The notes: generated by a model not told the origin, from the letters alone. A stretch of 64,000 bases of DNA from Anabaena sp. PCC 7108 (GCF_000332135.1 NZ_KB235896.1:925954-989953), one strand, 5' to 3'. Numbered from the stretch's first letter, positions 48,186 to 58,293 are shown. Numbers and translations are program-made.

Positions 48186-50078
48186 CTATTGAAAACTTTG
48201 CTGATTGGGACAAACTTTTACCCGAACAAGTATACCCGTAATGTTGTCATGACCATTGTATTCGTTTGCCAAATCAATTAAGTCACTCAAACCTAGTTCT
48301 AGATTAACGCCAGAACTAAGCAGCGGTTCTAAGTAAGTTTGGTAGTTACTCTCTAATAAATCATTATCTGATAGACCGTCTGAAGCTAACAGCAAAAGAG
48401 TATCTTCATGAATCTCGAAAAACTCCACATCAGGATAAAGTGAATTTTCATCCCGTGGACCCAATGCTTGAGTGAGTTGGTAGGCATCAGGACGGGCATA
48501 AGCTATGCTGGGTTCTATTCCTTTGCTAATTTCTCTTTGACCAACCTCGTGATCTACAGTAACTTGTACTAGTCCCCCCTTACGAGTCAGACGATAGAGA
48601 CGACTATCTCCCACATGAGCTACCGCTACCTTGGTATTCTGCACTAATAACATGACCAAGGTAGTACCCATCCGCCCAACGCCGGAACGGGAATCTTGTT
48701 GATTGAGATCGTATATTTTCTGATTAGCTAAATAAACTGCTTCGCGGATAGTTTCTACCGTGGGTAATTCCTGAGAAACCCATTTTTCTTGGAAGTATTG
48801 TTGCACAGTCTTCACTGCTAACTCACTGGCTACTTCCCCTCCAGCGTGTCCCCCCATACCATCACAGAGAACATATAAACCCCGTGCTTGCAAAGTCCGA
48901 CTTCTGGGTAATTCCACCTTTTGCAGGTTGGTTTCAATGCCAAAGTAGTCTTCGTTATGATTCCGTTGACGACCTACATCAGTGCGTCCTGTATCTTCTA
49001 CAGTTTTTAACTGCATTGACAATAGAATTGTCGGTGCATCTTCATTTCTATCATTGACTTCTTCTGCATCATCATTGGATGCAGTAGTATAGTTGTCCTC
49101 CATAGTGCTAAAATCTGGTTGTGTGGGTAATTCTATTTCTGAGGCTATTTCTTCCAAACGCGATCGCAATTGTGCCAACGTTTCAATCTTACCGATTTCT
49201 AAATCCTCCAACATATGCACAACTGAGCCAATGTGAGTACGTTGGGATTCTCTACATAAATTTTCCCAAAACCGCCCCAAAGCTTTGATATTTAAAGGTT
49301 GTTCTATATTTGGTAAATTCCCAGCAGATTTTTCCACATACAACCGTTGTAATCCTAAAGTTTGGTCTTCATCCAATCGCAAATTCGATAACTCCAACAA
49401 ACTTTGGCGACAATTCAATGGTTCGAGTACCGCCCAAAGTTGAATCATCTGATAGCAACAGTGCAAAATTTGTAATGGATGTGTTGTGTTATCTTGCCAC
49501 AAATTAGCTAAAAGCTGCCAATCAGAACGATCTTCAACGAGTATAACCTGTATATGATCTTGCTCCCAGGCATCATGAATTCTTGGTATCCCTGCTGGAA
49601 TTTCTGCTGGTAATGCAATATAAGCCTTAGCAAAACTAGGTATTCCACCTACACCCACAGGTGGCATCATCAACCCCTTTGGATCATTTTCGAGCATAGC
49701 CTCAATGGGTGATATTTGATAGGGTCGGCAATCTAAAACCCTGACTTGAACTTCAACATTCATAGCCATAACTGGAGATGGTATCGACTCCAATAACTGA
49801 TAACGTTGCTGTGGGTCTAAAAATGAGCCTACCGCCAATTGTGAGAGCAAAGAAGAATTACTCACCCCATCTTCTAAAATGGCAATAGGTGTCTTTTGAG
49901 TAATTATTGCCCACCAAATTGTGCCACATTCCGCATTACAGTTAGGACAGTGTTGTATATTCAAAGCTACTTGGGTACTGCACTGAGGACAGTCCTTGTG
50001 AATTAGGGAAGTACCACAATTTTGACAAAATTTATTGTCATTAGGGTTTTCAAATTGACAGTGAGGGCAAATCAGCAT
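48186..50078 (-). CDS. PP2C-type protein phosphatase with N-terminal zinc ribbons
   Basis: This 630-residue protein has an N-terminus with three CxxC-type pairs (LICPHCQFENP, FCQNCGTSL, CPQCSTQVALN, HCPNCNAECG) forming double zinc ribbons. A middle region of about 280 residues resembles no named domain. The C-terminal PP2C domain spans ~355-620: TDVGRQRNHNEDYFG, LYVLCDGMGGHAGGEVAS, VAVAHVGDSRLYRL and LLLASDGLSDNDLLE give the Mn/Mg-binding aspartates. It reverses Ser/Thr phosphorylation. Co-oriented with the adjacent kinase. Confidence 0.93.
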   Translation of the reverse strand: MLICPHCQFENPNDNKFCQNCGTSLIHKDCPQCSTQVALNIQHCPNCNAECGTIWWAIITQKTPIAILEDGVSNSSLLSQLAVGSFLDPQQRYQLLESIPSPVMAMNVEVQVRVLDCRPYQISPIEAMLENDPKGLMMPPVGVGGIPSFAKAYIALPAEIPAGIPRIHDAWEQDHIQVILVEDRSDWQLLANLWQDNTTHPLQILHCCYQMIQLWAVLEPLNCRQSLLELSNLRLDEDQTLGLQRLYVEKSAGNLPNIEQPLNIKALGRFWENLCRESQRTHIGSVVHMLEDLEIGKIETLAQLRSRLEEIASEIELPTQPDFSTMEDNYTTASNDDAEEVNDRNEDAPTILLSMQLKTVEDTGRTDVGRQRNHNEDYFGIETNLQKVELPRSRTLQARGLYVLCDGMGGHAGGEVASELAVKTVQQYFQEKWVSQELPTVETIREAVYLANQKIYDLNQQDSRSGVGRMGTTLVMLLVQNTKVAVAHVGDSRLYRLTRKGGLVQVTVDHEVGQREISKGIEPSIAYARPDAYQLTQALGPRDENSLYPDVEFFEIHEDTLLLLASDGLSDNDLLESNYQTYLEPLLSSGVNLELGLSDLIDLANEYNGHDNITGILVRVKVCPNQQSFQ

Positions 50079-50435
50079 AGTGGAAGTTCCTCGATTTTCC
50101 TTCTAAAGTGCTGTTAGCCACTAGATCCAAAGTGCCACAATTAACTGACCCTGACTACAGTAGATATATAAGAGATTGTGGATTCACCAGGGAATATTGG
50201 TGGCAGTATATAATTGTAAACTACCCACACTGTCAGCAAGAAGCTAAAGTGTAGGCTTTCAGTAGCCCTGAACTATCTGTATTGAGACTACGACACAAAC
50301 AATTCGTTCCGCTAGGCTGGTTTACTGTAGCAGCCAAATAGTAGCAATCTTTTTGGACTGATTTAAATTAGCATCACTACTCCATCTTTTTTCTTGAGCT
50401 AAATGAAGCTTAGGCTAGATGATATGGACAGACAG
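50079..50435. other. Intergenic region upstream of the phosphatase gene
   Basis: This 357-bp region presumably holds the promoter of the phosphatase-kinase operon. Nothing else recognised. Confidence 0.4.
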
Positions 50436-51104
50436 CTAACTTAAAGTGTATTTCGCCGACAGGGATTTTTTCAAAATTTTGATGTCCACAGGAGTTAGTT
50501 CGCGCCATTCACCTAGTTGTAAACCATTTAGTTGTAAGTGAGCAATACTGACCCTGATTAATCGTAAAGTCGGAAACCCTACCGCCGCAGTCATGCGTCG
50601 CACCTGGCGGTTTTTCCCTTCTGTGAGGGTCATTTCTAGCCAAGCTGTGGGGATATTTTTTCTAAATCTAATCGGGGGGTTGCGTTCGCGTAGCCAGCCG
50701 CAGGCATCGCTCACTTGTGGTTCTTCTAAAAGTAGTTTAACCTGGGCAGGACGAGTCCGATAATCTTGAATTTCCACCCCTGTGCATAATTTATTGATAG
50801 CCTCTGCATCAGGAATACGTTCTACCTGCACCCAGTAGGTGCGTTTATGACCAAACAGGGGATTAGATAGACGATGCTGTAATGGTCCGTCACTGGTTAA
50901 CAACAGTAAGCCTTCACTGTCCCAGTCCAAACGCCCCACCGGATAAACATCAGGAACATCAATATATTCTTTTAAGGTAACGTGTTTGGGGGATTCCTGG
51001 GTAAATTGACTCAAAACTCCATAGGGTTTATGAAAAATAATATACTTATGGTCATTGGTTATCCGATTTGGGATTTGGGATTTGGGATTTGGGATTGATT
51101 CCAC
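50436..51104 (-). CDS. rluE: RluE/RsuA-family 23S rRNA pseudouridine synthase
   Basis: This 222-residue protein has [14 protein letters not shown] at the N-terminus, the catalytic aspartate in [18 protein letters not shown], and [26 protein letters not shown], the RsuA/RluB/E/F signature. It isomerises one uridine in rRNA. No S4 domain is present, which favours the RluE subtype. The start is a GTG at 51104; the first dozen residues ([12 protein letters not shown]) are encoded by AAATCCC heptamers, so the true start is uncertain. Confidence 0.9.
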   Translation of the reverse strand: MESIPNPKSQIPNRITNDHKYIIFHKPYGVLSQFTQESPKHVTLKEYIDVPDVYPVGRLDWDSEGLLLLTSDGPLQHRLSNPLFGHKRTYWVQVERIPDAEAINKLCTGVEIQDYRTRPAQVKLLLEEPQVSDACGWLRERNPPIRFRKNIPTAWLEMTLTEGKNRQVRRMTAAVGFPTLRLIRVSIAHLQLNGLQLGEWRELTPVDIKILKKSLSAKYTLS

Positions 51105-51262
51105 TGATAAATTTGGGGGCTTGTACTATGAAAGAATTATTGGTCACTGGATTTTAGATTTGGGATTTGGGATTTGGGATTTGGGATTTGGGATTTGGGA
51201 TTAACTCCACCCTAAACCTCAAGTGTAGAGCTTGAAAATTTGGGATTTGGGATTTGGGATTT
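51061..51262. repeat. ATTTGGG heptamer arrays
   Basis: Three tracts of the 7-base unit GGGATTT lie at about 51066-51096, 51151-51201 and 51239-51262. The first one overlaps the rluE start region. They are followed at 51263-51292 by a GTTAGCGAAGCCTACGCAGCG repeat. The rest up to 51508 has no gene. Confidence 0.85.
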
Positions 51263-51508
51263 ACGTTAGCGAAGCCTACGCAGCGCAGCGAGTATTTTGC
51301 CGTCATTCAGGACGGGGAACCCATACCAAATTTTTTTTAATCTAAAATCTAAAATTCCTGGTCAAATTTTAACTCCTGCGGGGAGAAAGTTGTCGAATGT
51401 AATTGTGGTTTATGATCCTAATAATCCCGCACCAACTCATTGAAAACAAGCATGGGAAAAGTTTCCAAAAGACGAGCTTCAGTTGGTATCCGGTTAAGGT
51501 AGCTTTTA

Positions 51509-53146
51509 ATGAAAAATCTCATAACTAAACGGGTTGTTTGGATCAAATTAGCTTGCAGGGTTTTGAGTATAGGTTTATTACCAACACTAACAGCTTATCC
51601 TGTGTTAGGTGCAGAACGATTAACCCTTTTTTACGGCATTTTAGAGCAATCTATACCAATTAATGCACTGGAAAAATATGCGAAAACAGGGAAAATTGAT
51701 GATGATTTAGCTGTATATGCTCGATATGCTAACAAAAAACAACTAACTCAATTGCGTAACGTTTTATTAACTCGTATTCCCCTGAATATAGTCAACATTT
51801 CCCAATTTCTTTATACACCAATTGGTGAGAAATTATTAGAAAATTTGGGAGAAATTATTCAAACAGAATCTCATTTATCAGGTTTTTATGCAATTCGGGC
51901 AGCACTCATTTTGGCAGCCACAGATCAAAATAATTTTACGCTTTTAAATGTATTACGCAAATTTCCCACAAACTCAATTTTAATTAATTTAGACCAGAGT
52001 TTGCAAATTGTATATACATTACAGAATTTAGTAAATCAAACCCAGAATGCAGTTGCACTTATTAACGAACAATCGCAAATACAATCAACTCCATCTAATC
52101 TAACTTCTAAACTTTTAGCAGATATCAAAAAAGCCAGAAAATTTACTTGGCAAAAGCAAACAATCATTCTCAATGACCAATCTCGGAACCGTACTTTCCC
52201 TGCCGACATCTATTTACCCAATATCTCAAATCCACGTCCAATTATTGTCATTTCCCACGGACTTGGTTCTGACAGAAACAGTTTTGCTTACCTGGCTGAA
52301 CATCTAGCTCAATCAGGCTTTATAGTAGCTGTTCCAGAGCATCCTGGTAGTAATGCAGAACAATTTCAAGCACTATTGTCAGGCACAGCACAAACAATAA
52401 CTAACCCCAGAGAATTCATTGACAGACCATTAGATGTCAAGTATTTATTAGATGAATTAACTTGGCTGTCTCAAAATAACCCAGAATTTAAAGGGCGTTT
52501 AAATCTCCAACAAATAGGAGTTGTCGGACAATCTTTTGGTGGTTATACAGCTTTAGCATTAGCAGGTGCAGAAATTGATTTTGAGCAATTACAAAAAGAT
52601 TGCCCAGATATAAAAAATACAATAAATATTTCTCTTTTACTTCAATGCTTGGCCATAAATTTACCAAATAAAGAATATAATTTATTTGATCCACGAGTTA
52701 AAGCGATAATTGCAATTGACCCTGTAGATAGCAGTATTATGGGGAAAGCTAGTCTCAGCCAAATTAAAATCCCGGTGATGATTATATCTGGCAGTGCCGA
52801 TACAATTGCTCCGGCTTTACCAGAACAAATTATACCTTTTACTTGGTTAACAACAGCAAATAAGTATTTAGTGATGATTAATGGTGGCACACACTTTTCT
52901 ACTATTGCAGAATCACCGAATGCAGCTGTACCTGTTCCTATGCAAGTAATTGGTTCAAGTCCTGCATTAGCACGCAGTTATGTTAAAGCTTTAAGTGTTC
53001 CCTTTTTTCAAACCTATGTTGCTGAACAGCCAAGTTATTTGCCTTACTTGAGTGCAGATTATGTTAATACTATTAGTCGGCAACCGCTACCATTGAGTTT
53101 AGTTCAATCTTTGACACCAGAGCAACTTCAAGAAGCAGTTAAATAA
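51509..53146 (+). CDS. Secreted DUF1400/alpha-beta hydrolase
   Basis: This 545-residue protein has a signal peptide (MKNLITKRVVWIKLACRVLS... cut near VLGA). Residues ~35-180 match DUF1400, a cyanobacterial domain that precedes hydrolases. The hydrolase domain (~215-500) has the oxyanion-side ISHGLGSDRNSFAYLAEHLA, nucleophile Ser in VVGQSFGGYTALALAG, and a late Asp and HFS. Likely a periplasmic esterase or lipase of the PAF-acetylhydrolase-like type. Start supported by AAGG upstream and by the signal peptide. Confidence 0.85.
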   Translation: MKNLITKRVVWIKLACRVLSIGLLPTLTAYPVLGAERLTLFYGILEQSIPINALEKYAKTGKIDDDLAVYARYANKKQLTQLRNVLLTRIPLNIVNISQFLYTPIGEKLLENLGEIIQTESHLSGFYAIRAALILAATDQNNFTLLNVLRKFPTNSILINLDQSLQIVYTLQNLVNQTQNAVALINEQSQIQSTPSNLTSKLLADIKKARKFTWQKQTIILNDQSRNRTFPADIYLPNISNPRPIIVISHGLGSDRNSFAYLAEHLAQSGFIVAVPEHPGSNAEQFQALLSGTAQTITNPREFIDRPLDVKYLLDELTWLSQNNPEFKGRLNLQQIGVVGQSFGGYTALALAGAEIDFEQLQKDCPDIKNTINISLLLQCLAINLPNKEYNLFDPRVKAIIAIDPVDSSIMGKASLSQIKIPVMIISGSADTIAPALPEQIIPFTWLTTANKYLVMINGGTHFSTIAESPNAAVPVPMQVIGSSPALARSYVKALSVPFFQTYVAEQPSYLPYLSADYVNTISRQPLPLSLVQSLTPEQLQEAVK

Positions 53147-53310
53147 TTCGTAATTCGTAATATTTCCTACGGAAACGCTACGCGAACGTAATTCGTAATT
53201 CGTAATTCGTAATTCGTAATTTGGGAGAGCTATGCCTACGGCACACTGCGTGAACGCTAACGTAATTCGTAATTAGAAAGAGCGATTCCTACGGAGCGCT
53301 TCGCTATCGC
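53147..53310. repeat. AATTCGT heptamers plus palindromic GCTTCGC/TACGG repeats
   Basis: AATTCGT units occur at 53150-53168, 53188-53220 and near 53260. Interleaved are TCCTACGGAAACGCTACGCG, GCCTACGGCACACTGCGTGAACG and TCCTACGGAGCGCTTCGC, members of a dispersed palindromic repeat. No gene. Confidence 0.8.
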
Positions 53311-53376
53311 ACTGTAGTATCATAATATTCAACTAGAATAGATGCAACCGAGTCTTTAACCCAAACCCCCAGTTCT

Positions 53377-54165
53377 ATGACTCTTGCTAAATCTACTGAA
53401 TTAAACATTATTCATCTTCCCGACCATACTGAGTTACCAGAGTCGGATGGAACATTCGTGTTAGCGAAGCGTACCGTAGGTCAAAATTTTCAAGAACATC
53501 CTCAAAGCATCTTGCTAACTGACTCTATTAACAGCGTATTGCAACAACTACATTCTGATGGACAATATGCGATCGGTCAAGATTGCGGTATTTACTGGCG
53601 TTTAACTGACCCTCCAGAAAAAGGCGCAGAAGCACCAGATTGGTTTTATGTAGCCAATGTACCACCAATGTTAAACGGTAAATTTCGCCGTTCTTATGTA
53701 TTGTGGCAGGAATACATAGCACCTTTAATAGTTTTAGAATTTGTTTCTGGTGATGGTTCAGAAGAACGAGATAAAACACCCATAAGTGGTAAATTTTGGG
53801 TATATGAACAAGCAATAAGAGTACCGTTTTATGGCATTTATGAGGTACAAAAAGCCAGTATTGAAGTTTATCACCTAGTTGATGGTCATTATCAGTTAGT
53901 TACAGCTAATGAAAGAGGTCATTATCCTATTTTACCTTTAGGTGTAGAGTTAGGCATTTGGGAAGGAAAGTATAATAATATGCAAGCGCCTTGGTTACGT
54001 TGGTGGGATATTCAAGGGAATTTATTGTTACATAGTGGTGAGAAATGCCTACAGTTATCTACTGAAGCACAGGAATTAACATCTCAGTTAGAACAGGAAC
54101 AGCAAAAAGCCGCACGTTTAGCGGAACGGTTGCGTGAGTTGGGGGTTAACCCGGACGAGGTTTGA
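53377..54165 (+). CDS. Uma2 family protein with coiled-coil tail and small repeat insertion
   Basis: This 262-residue member belongs to the longer Uma2 subgroup: ELPESDGTFV, QSILLTDSI, GQDCGIYWR, LIVLEFVSGDGSEER (E-x core) and PFYGIYEV. The C-terminus is a Q/E-rich coiled coil (SQLEQEQQKAARLAERLREL) ending GVNPDEV. Between GTFV and NFQEHPQ lie seven extra codons (LAKRTVGQ) encoded by GTTAGCGAAGCGTACCGTAGG, a version of the dispersed repeat found 5' of this gene, so a repeat seems to have inserted in frame. Confidence 0.82.
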   Translation: MTLAKSTELNIIHLPDHTELPESDGTFVLAKRTVGQNFQEHPQSILLTDSINSVLQQLHSDGQYAIGQDCGIYWRLTDPPEKGAEAPDWFYVANVPPMLNGKFRRSYVLWQEYIAPLIVLEFVSGDGSEERDKTPISGKFWVYEQAIRVPFYGIYEVQKASIEVYHLVDGHYQLVTANERGHYPILPLGVELGIWEGKYNNMQAPWLRWWDIQGNLLLHSGEKCLQLSTEAQELTSQLEQEQQKAARLAERLRELGVNPDEV

Positions 54166-54176
54166 GGGGTAATGAA

Positions 54177-54206
54177 CGAACCACAGAGGCACAGAGGACA
54201 CAGAGG
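54177..54206 (+). repeat. Left arm of a 30-bp perfect inverted repeat
   Basis: CGAACCACAGAGGCACAGAG followed by GACACAGAGG. Its exact reverse complement is at 54596-54625. This is the common cyanobacterial ACCACAGAGRCACAGAGG repeat. Confidence 0.92.
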
Positions 54207-54212
54207 GAAGAG

Positions 54213-54632
54213 TTAAAGAATGATGCGTTTGATGCCGTCTTTGAGCAGGGAAACGTTAAAGTTGATGAGAAGACCTAAAGAAAGGTTAGTGATTTTAAGG
54301 TAGGACAAAAGTTGAGCTTCATGAATGGGGGCTAGGTTTTGTACAGCTTTTAATTCCACAACTAAAAAGTCTGCAACTAAAAAATCCAATCTACCTCTAC
54401 CTACATCATGTCCTTTATATGTCAAACTTATTGACTTTTCAACCTCATGATGTATACCCCGAATCATAAATTCAACAACCAGTGCCTCCTTATACACTTC
54501 CTCCAAAAACCCAGGACCCAAAACCCGGTGTACCTCAATTGCAGCCCCAATAACCTCCCCCGTAAGCTCATTTATATCCTGTCCTAAATCTCTTACCTCT
54601 GTGTCCTCTGTGCCTCTGTGGTTCGTATTCAT
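54213..54632 (-). CDS. GxxExxY protein
   Basis: This is a 139-residue protein from ATG 54632. The defining motif GPGFLEEVYKEAL is present, followed by YKGHDVGRGRLDFLVADFLVVELKA, which resembles a PD-(D/E)XK nuclease core. Function of GxxExxY proteins is unknown. The N-terminus MNTNHRGTEDTE is encoded by the right arm of the 30-bp inverted repeat, and the left arm lies just beyond the stop, so the whole gene sits between the arms. An upstream extension of 24 codons in frame is not favoured. Confidence 0.85.
   Translation of the reverse strand: MNTNHRGTEDTEVRDLGQDINELTGEVIGAAIEVHRVLGPGFLEEVYKEALVVEFMIRGIHHEVEKSISLTYKGHDVGRGRLDFLVADFLVVELKAVQNLAPIHEAQLLSYLKITNLSLGLLINFNVSLLKDGIKRIIL
54596..54625 (-). 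repeat. Right arm of the 30-bp perfect inverted repeat
   Basis: Exact reverse complement of 54177-54206; it overlaps the first codons of the GxxExxY gene. Confidence 0.92.
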
Positions 54633-54704
54633 CACATAATCCTTGCTTGTTTTCAGGATATTGGTATTGTTGTAAGACTTTACATATTTTTTTACAAAAG
54701 TCAA

Positions 54705-55033
54705 TAGTTTAATCCATAGATTTTTACTGTGAAGTCATGATTGTGGCACGATTTAATCTTATGGATTTATTTAAATCCCTTATTCATGCTTGCTTTCAGG
54801 CGTTGGTAATTTTTACATGGTTTTTGTAAAAACAACGAAATTACGTGGTTTTTTATTGGTTTCTGACACTGGCACGATTTAATTTAATATTGCCTTCAAT
54901 TAATTATTTTGCTATTTTTTAGTTGTTGATATTAAAAGGAATTTAGAACGAATATTATTTGATGCTTATTTATTCATCCAAAATACCAAACTCCCGCTAA
55001 CCATTTTGCAAAAATACTAATGGCGAGAAACTA
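54705..55033. other. A/T-rich intergenic region
   Basis: 329 bp lie between divergent genes. A GGCACGATTTAATYT motif occurs twice (54746-54760 and 54871-54885). No gene or strong hairpin is seen. Confidence 0.4.
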
Positions 55034-55507
55034 ATGTCTGTAAACCCAAAAAGGCTTGTAAACCCTTACGAAGAAAGAATGTTAGAATTTCTCCAAACCT
55101 GCATAGATGAGAATTATAAAATTCATACACAGGTAAGCTTATGCTCATTTCGTGAATTAGGTAGCAGCCTTGATATTAAACTCAGAAACTTCTTCTTTAG
55201 CTCCAGTGTAGATGCTCTCATTACAAACAAAGACTATAAACCTTGTTTAGTTGTAGAATTTCAATCTACATATCATGATAATGATAAAGCAAGAGAGCGT
55301 GATAATAAAAAATTAAATTTACTAACATTGGCAGGAGTTCCATTACTCTATTCACGAATTAAAGACTTTGGCTTATTACATCTTTACTCTCAGAATGAAG
55401 AAATAATCTTTAACTTATTCACAGGTGAAAAACGAGAAAATGCCAAAGCCTTAATTAGAAACTATTGCGAACCGGATAATTTTACTAATGTTCTAGCTAT
55501 AGCGTAG
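55034..55507 (+). CDS. DUF2726-like PD-(D/E)XK-fold protein
   Basis: This 157-residue protein shows VDALITNKD, then PCLVVEFQS, then RERDNKKLNLLTLAGVPLLYSRI. This arrangement (acid, E-x-Q/D strand, basic helix, 'AG(I/V)PLL') is that of DUF2726 and related Vsr-like nuclease folds. Catalysis is not certain because the canonical lysine is replaced by Q in VEFQS. Stands alone between the GxxExxY gene and repeats; role unknown. Confidence 0.65.
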   Translation: MSVNPKRLVNPYEERMLEFLQTCIDENYKIHTQVSLCSFRELGSSLDIKLRNFFFSSSVDALITNKDYKPCLVVEFQSTYHDNDKARERDNKKLNLLTLAGVPLLYSRIKDFGLLHLYSQNEEIIFNLFTGEKRENAKALIRNYCEPDNFTNVLAIA

Positions 55508-55520
55508 TAATTATTTACTT

Positions 55521-55646
55521 ACCCGCCTAGCACTGAAGTGCAAGGCTAATAACAAAAGTCGTCTAAAGACGACTGGAAAAAGAAAAGATTTGAGTCCGTT
55601 TTAACGGACTTTAGCTATTAGCCTGGGGTTTCAACCCAAGGCGGGT
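55521..55646. repeat. Nested multi-hairpin palindromic repeat
   Basis: Outer arms ACCCGCCT (55521-55528) / AGGCGGGT (55639-55646); second arms AGGCTAATA (55543-55551) / TATTAGCCT (55616-55624); inside are hairpins AGTCGTCTAAAGACGACT (55558-55575) and AGTCCGTTTTAACGGACT (55593-55610), plus GCACTGAAGTGC and GGGTTTCAACCC. The layout is a cloverleaf-like REP/BIME-type element, non-coding. Confidence 0.8.
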
Positions 55647-55741
55647 TATGCAACCAACCACAAACCCTCTATCCCCCCATCCTCACAATTCATAACATCC
55701 CTCCCCCCATCCAAAACCAAAATGCTACAATCTACACCATG

Positions 55742-57213
<1,472 letters not shown>

Positions 57214-57226
57214 GTATTAAACAACA

Positions 57227-57259
57227 AAATCCCCGACTTCTTCAAGAAGTCGGGGATTT
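57227..57259 (+). terminator. Strong hairpin after thiC
   Basis: Perfect 14-bp stem AAATCCCCGACTTC / GAAGTCGGGGATTT with loop TTCAA, 14 bp after the thiC stop. The T-run is weak, but this palindrome is a common terminator-like repeat of Nostocales. Confidence 0.7.
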
Positions 57260-57299
57260 GAAATCTCAATATACTCTTAAAATTTACTGGATAAGTAAT

Positions 57300-57767
57300 A
57301 TGGATTTATCTCTTTTGAAGTGGACTAAAAACGTGAGACGTGACGATGGTGATTGGGCATATTCACAATGCAAAGTTTATGATCTCTTCAAACTGGCTTG
57401 GAAAGACAATGAAGAGGATGCTCGTAAACCAGAAAAGGACGATTTAATTTTGCTCAGACAACGCGGATATGTCACTCATTTGGTAAGAGTTATGGACTAT
57501 AAGCCTGAACGTGAAGATTGGAAAGGTGATTACAACATATACCGAATTGTTGAGGTATTTTGGGCTATTGATTTTGTTAATCCACCCGAATCAGCAAGAG
57601 CGGATAAAATATTTGATTATTCAGCGGTTCTCCGCTATGAGGGTGGAAATATGATGAAATTACAGGACTTGCCCACTTTTAAGGCTCGTTGGGATAAAGA
57701 TGGTGGTTTAAAAGCTTTTCAAACCCACATTTTCCATTCCTTTCTGTTGTTAAAAGATCACTTTTAG
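57300..57767 (+). CDS. Hypothetical protein, possibly truncated at the 3' end
   Basis: This 155-residue protein from ATG 57300 (MDLSLLKWTKNVRR); an upstream TTG is less plausible. It is soluble and rich in aromatic and acidic residues, with KDDLILLRQRGYVTHLVRVMDYKPE and YNIYRIVEVFWAIDF. No family recognised, though the ligand-pocket-like strands recall EVE/YTH-like folds (weak). Its stop TAG is the first base triplet of a fragment homologous to 59115 onward, so the natural C-terminus may have been cut by a rearrangement. Confidence 0.6.
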   Translation: MDLSLLKWTKNVRRDDGDWAYSQCKVYDLFKLAWKDNEEDARKPEKDDLILLRQRGYVTHLVRVMDYKPEREDWKGDYNIYRIVEVFWAIDFVNPPESARADKIFDYSAVLRYEGGNMMKLQDLPTFKARWDKDGGLKAFQTHIFHSFLLLKDHF

Positions 57768-57891
57768 GAACAATTAAAAAAAGCGAAAAAGTTAAAAGTG
57801 AAGTTCAAAAAATTGATATTTGGTTTGAAATATTTTCTTCTCAAAATCAGGAAAATTTACCTTTAGGCTTATTAGGGAAGATGGCAAAAAC
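57765..57891 (+). pseudogene. Internal fragment of the MTRQxHDQFAK gene family
   Basis: In the frame starting GTIKKSEKVKSEVQKIDIWFE and continuing ENLPLGLLGKMAKT, this segment aligns with the N-terminal gene at 59048 (GTIKKSEKVKSEVQEIDVWFE, ENLPLGLL). It lacks the first ~20 codons and everything after GKMAKT. It is fused on the left to the hypothetical gene and on the right to the cut toxin gene. Confidence 0.8.
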
Positions 57892-57918
57892 TTACTGTGC
57901 ATCAATCCAAATTTTCAT
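57892..57918 (-). pseudogene. Cut-off DUF5615 (PIN-like) toxin gene
   Basis: The minus strand reads MKIWIDAQ then TAA. This is the typical beginning of DUF5615 proteins, the usual partners of DUF433, and the ATG overlaps the DUF433 stop (ATGA) as in intact pairs. After eight codons homology ends at the junction with the fragment at 57765-57891. Confidence 0.7.
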
Positions 57919-58139
57919 GCTGTCAAACGCACAAATTCAGTCCGTCGTGCAGCAAACACAAGACAAGCTTGGATATCTTCCGGTTCTAAATCAGGAAAGT
58001 CTTCTAAAATTTCGCTAACGCTGACATTTTCCGCTAACATTTCTAAAATATCGCTAACTCTAATTCTCATTCCGCGAATGCAAGGACGACCACCACATTG
58101 ACCAGGTATTTGTGTAATACGAGTTAATAGTTCGTTCAT
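57915..58139 (-). CDS. DUF433 antitoxin, orphaned
   Basis: This 74-residue DUF433 protein contains ITQIPGQCGGRPCIRGMRIRV, VSDILEMLAENVS and EILEDFPDLEPEDIQACLVFAA, a helix-turn-helix-like antitoxin family that normally precedes a DUF5615 PIN-like toxin. The protein looks complete. Its partner is reduced to eight codons, so it cannot form a working pair here. Confidence 0.9.
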   Translation of the reverse strand: MNELLTRITQIPGQCGGRPCIRGMRIRVSDILEMLAENVSVSEILEDFPDLEPEDIQACLVFAARRTEFVRLTA

Positions 58140-58196
58140 TGAGTTAATTAGTGATTTTCATAAAGAATATTGTACCATGATTTTTGATATAATCAA

Positions 58197-58238
58197 ATGA
58201 CGCGTCAATTTCATGATCAGTTCGCCAAAAAATCATGA
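58197..58238 (+). pseudogene. N-terminal scrap of the MTRQxHDQFAK family
   Basis: ATG at 58197 reads MTRQFHDQFAKKS then a stop, matching the beginning (MTRQSHDQFAKEY) of the gene at 59048. Only eleven codons remain. It is the second of three pieces of the same family within 1.5 kb. Confidence 0.65.
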
Positions 58239-58293
58239 AATTGTGTATATTTAAGTTGATGATATCTCATGAGAAATTTAGATTCATAAAATC

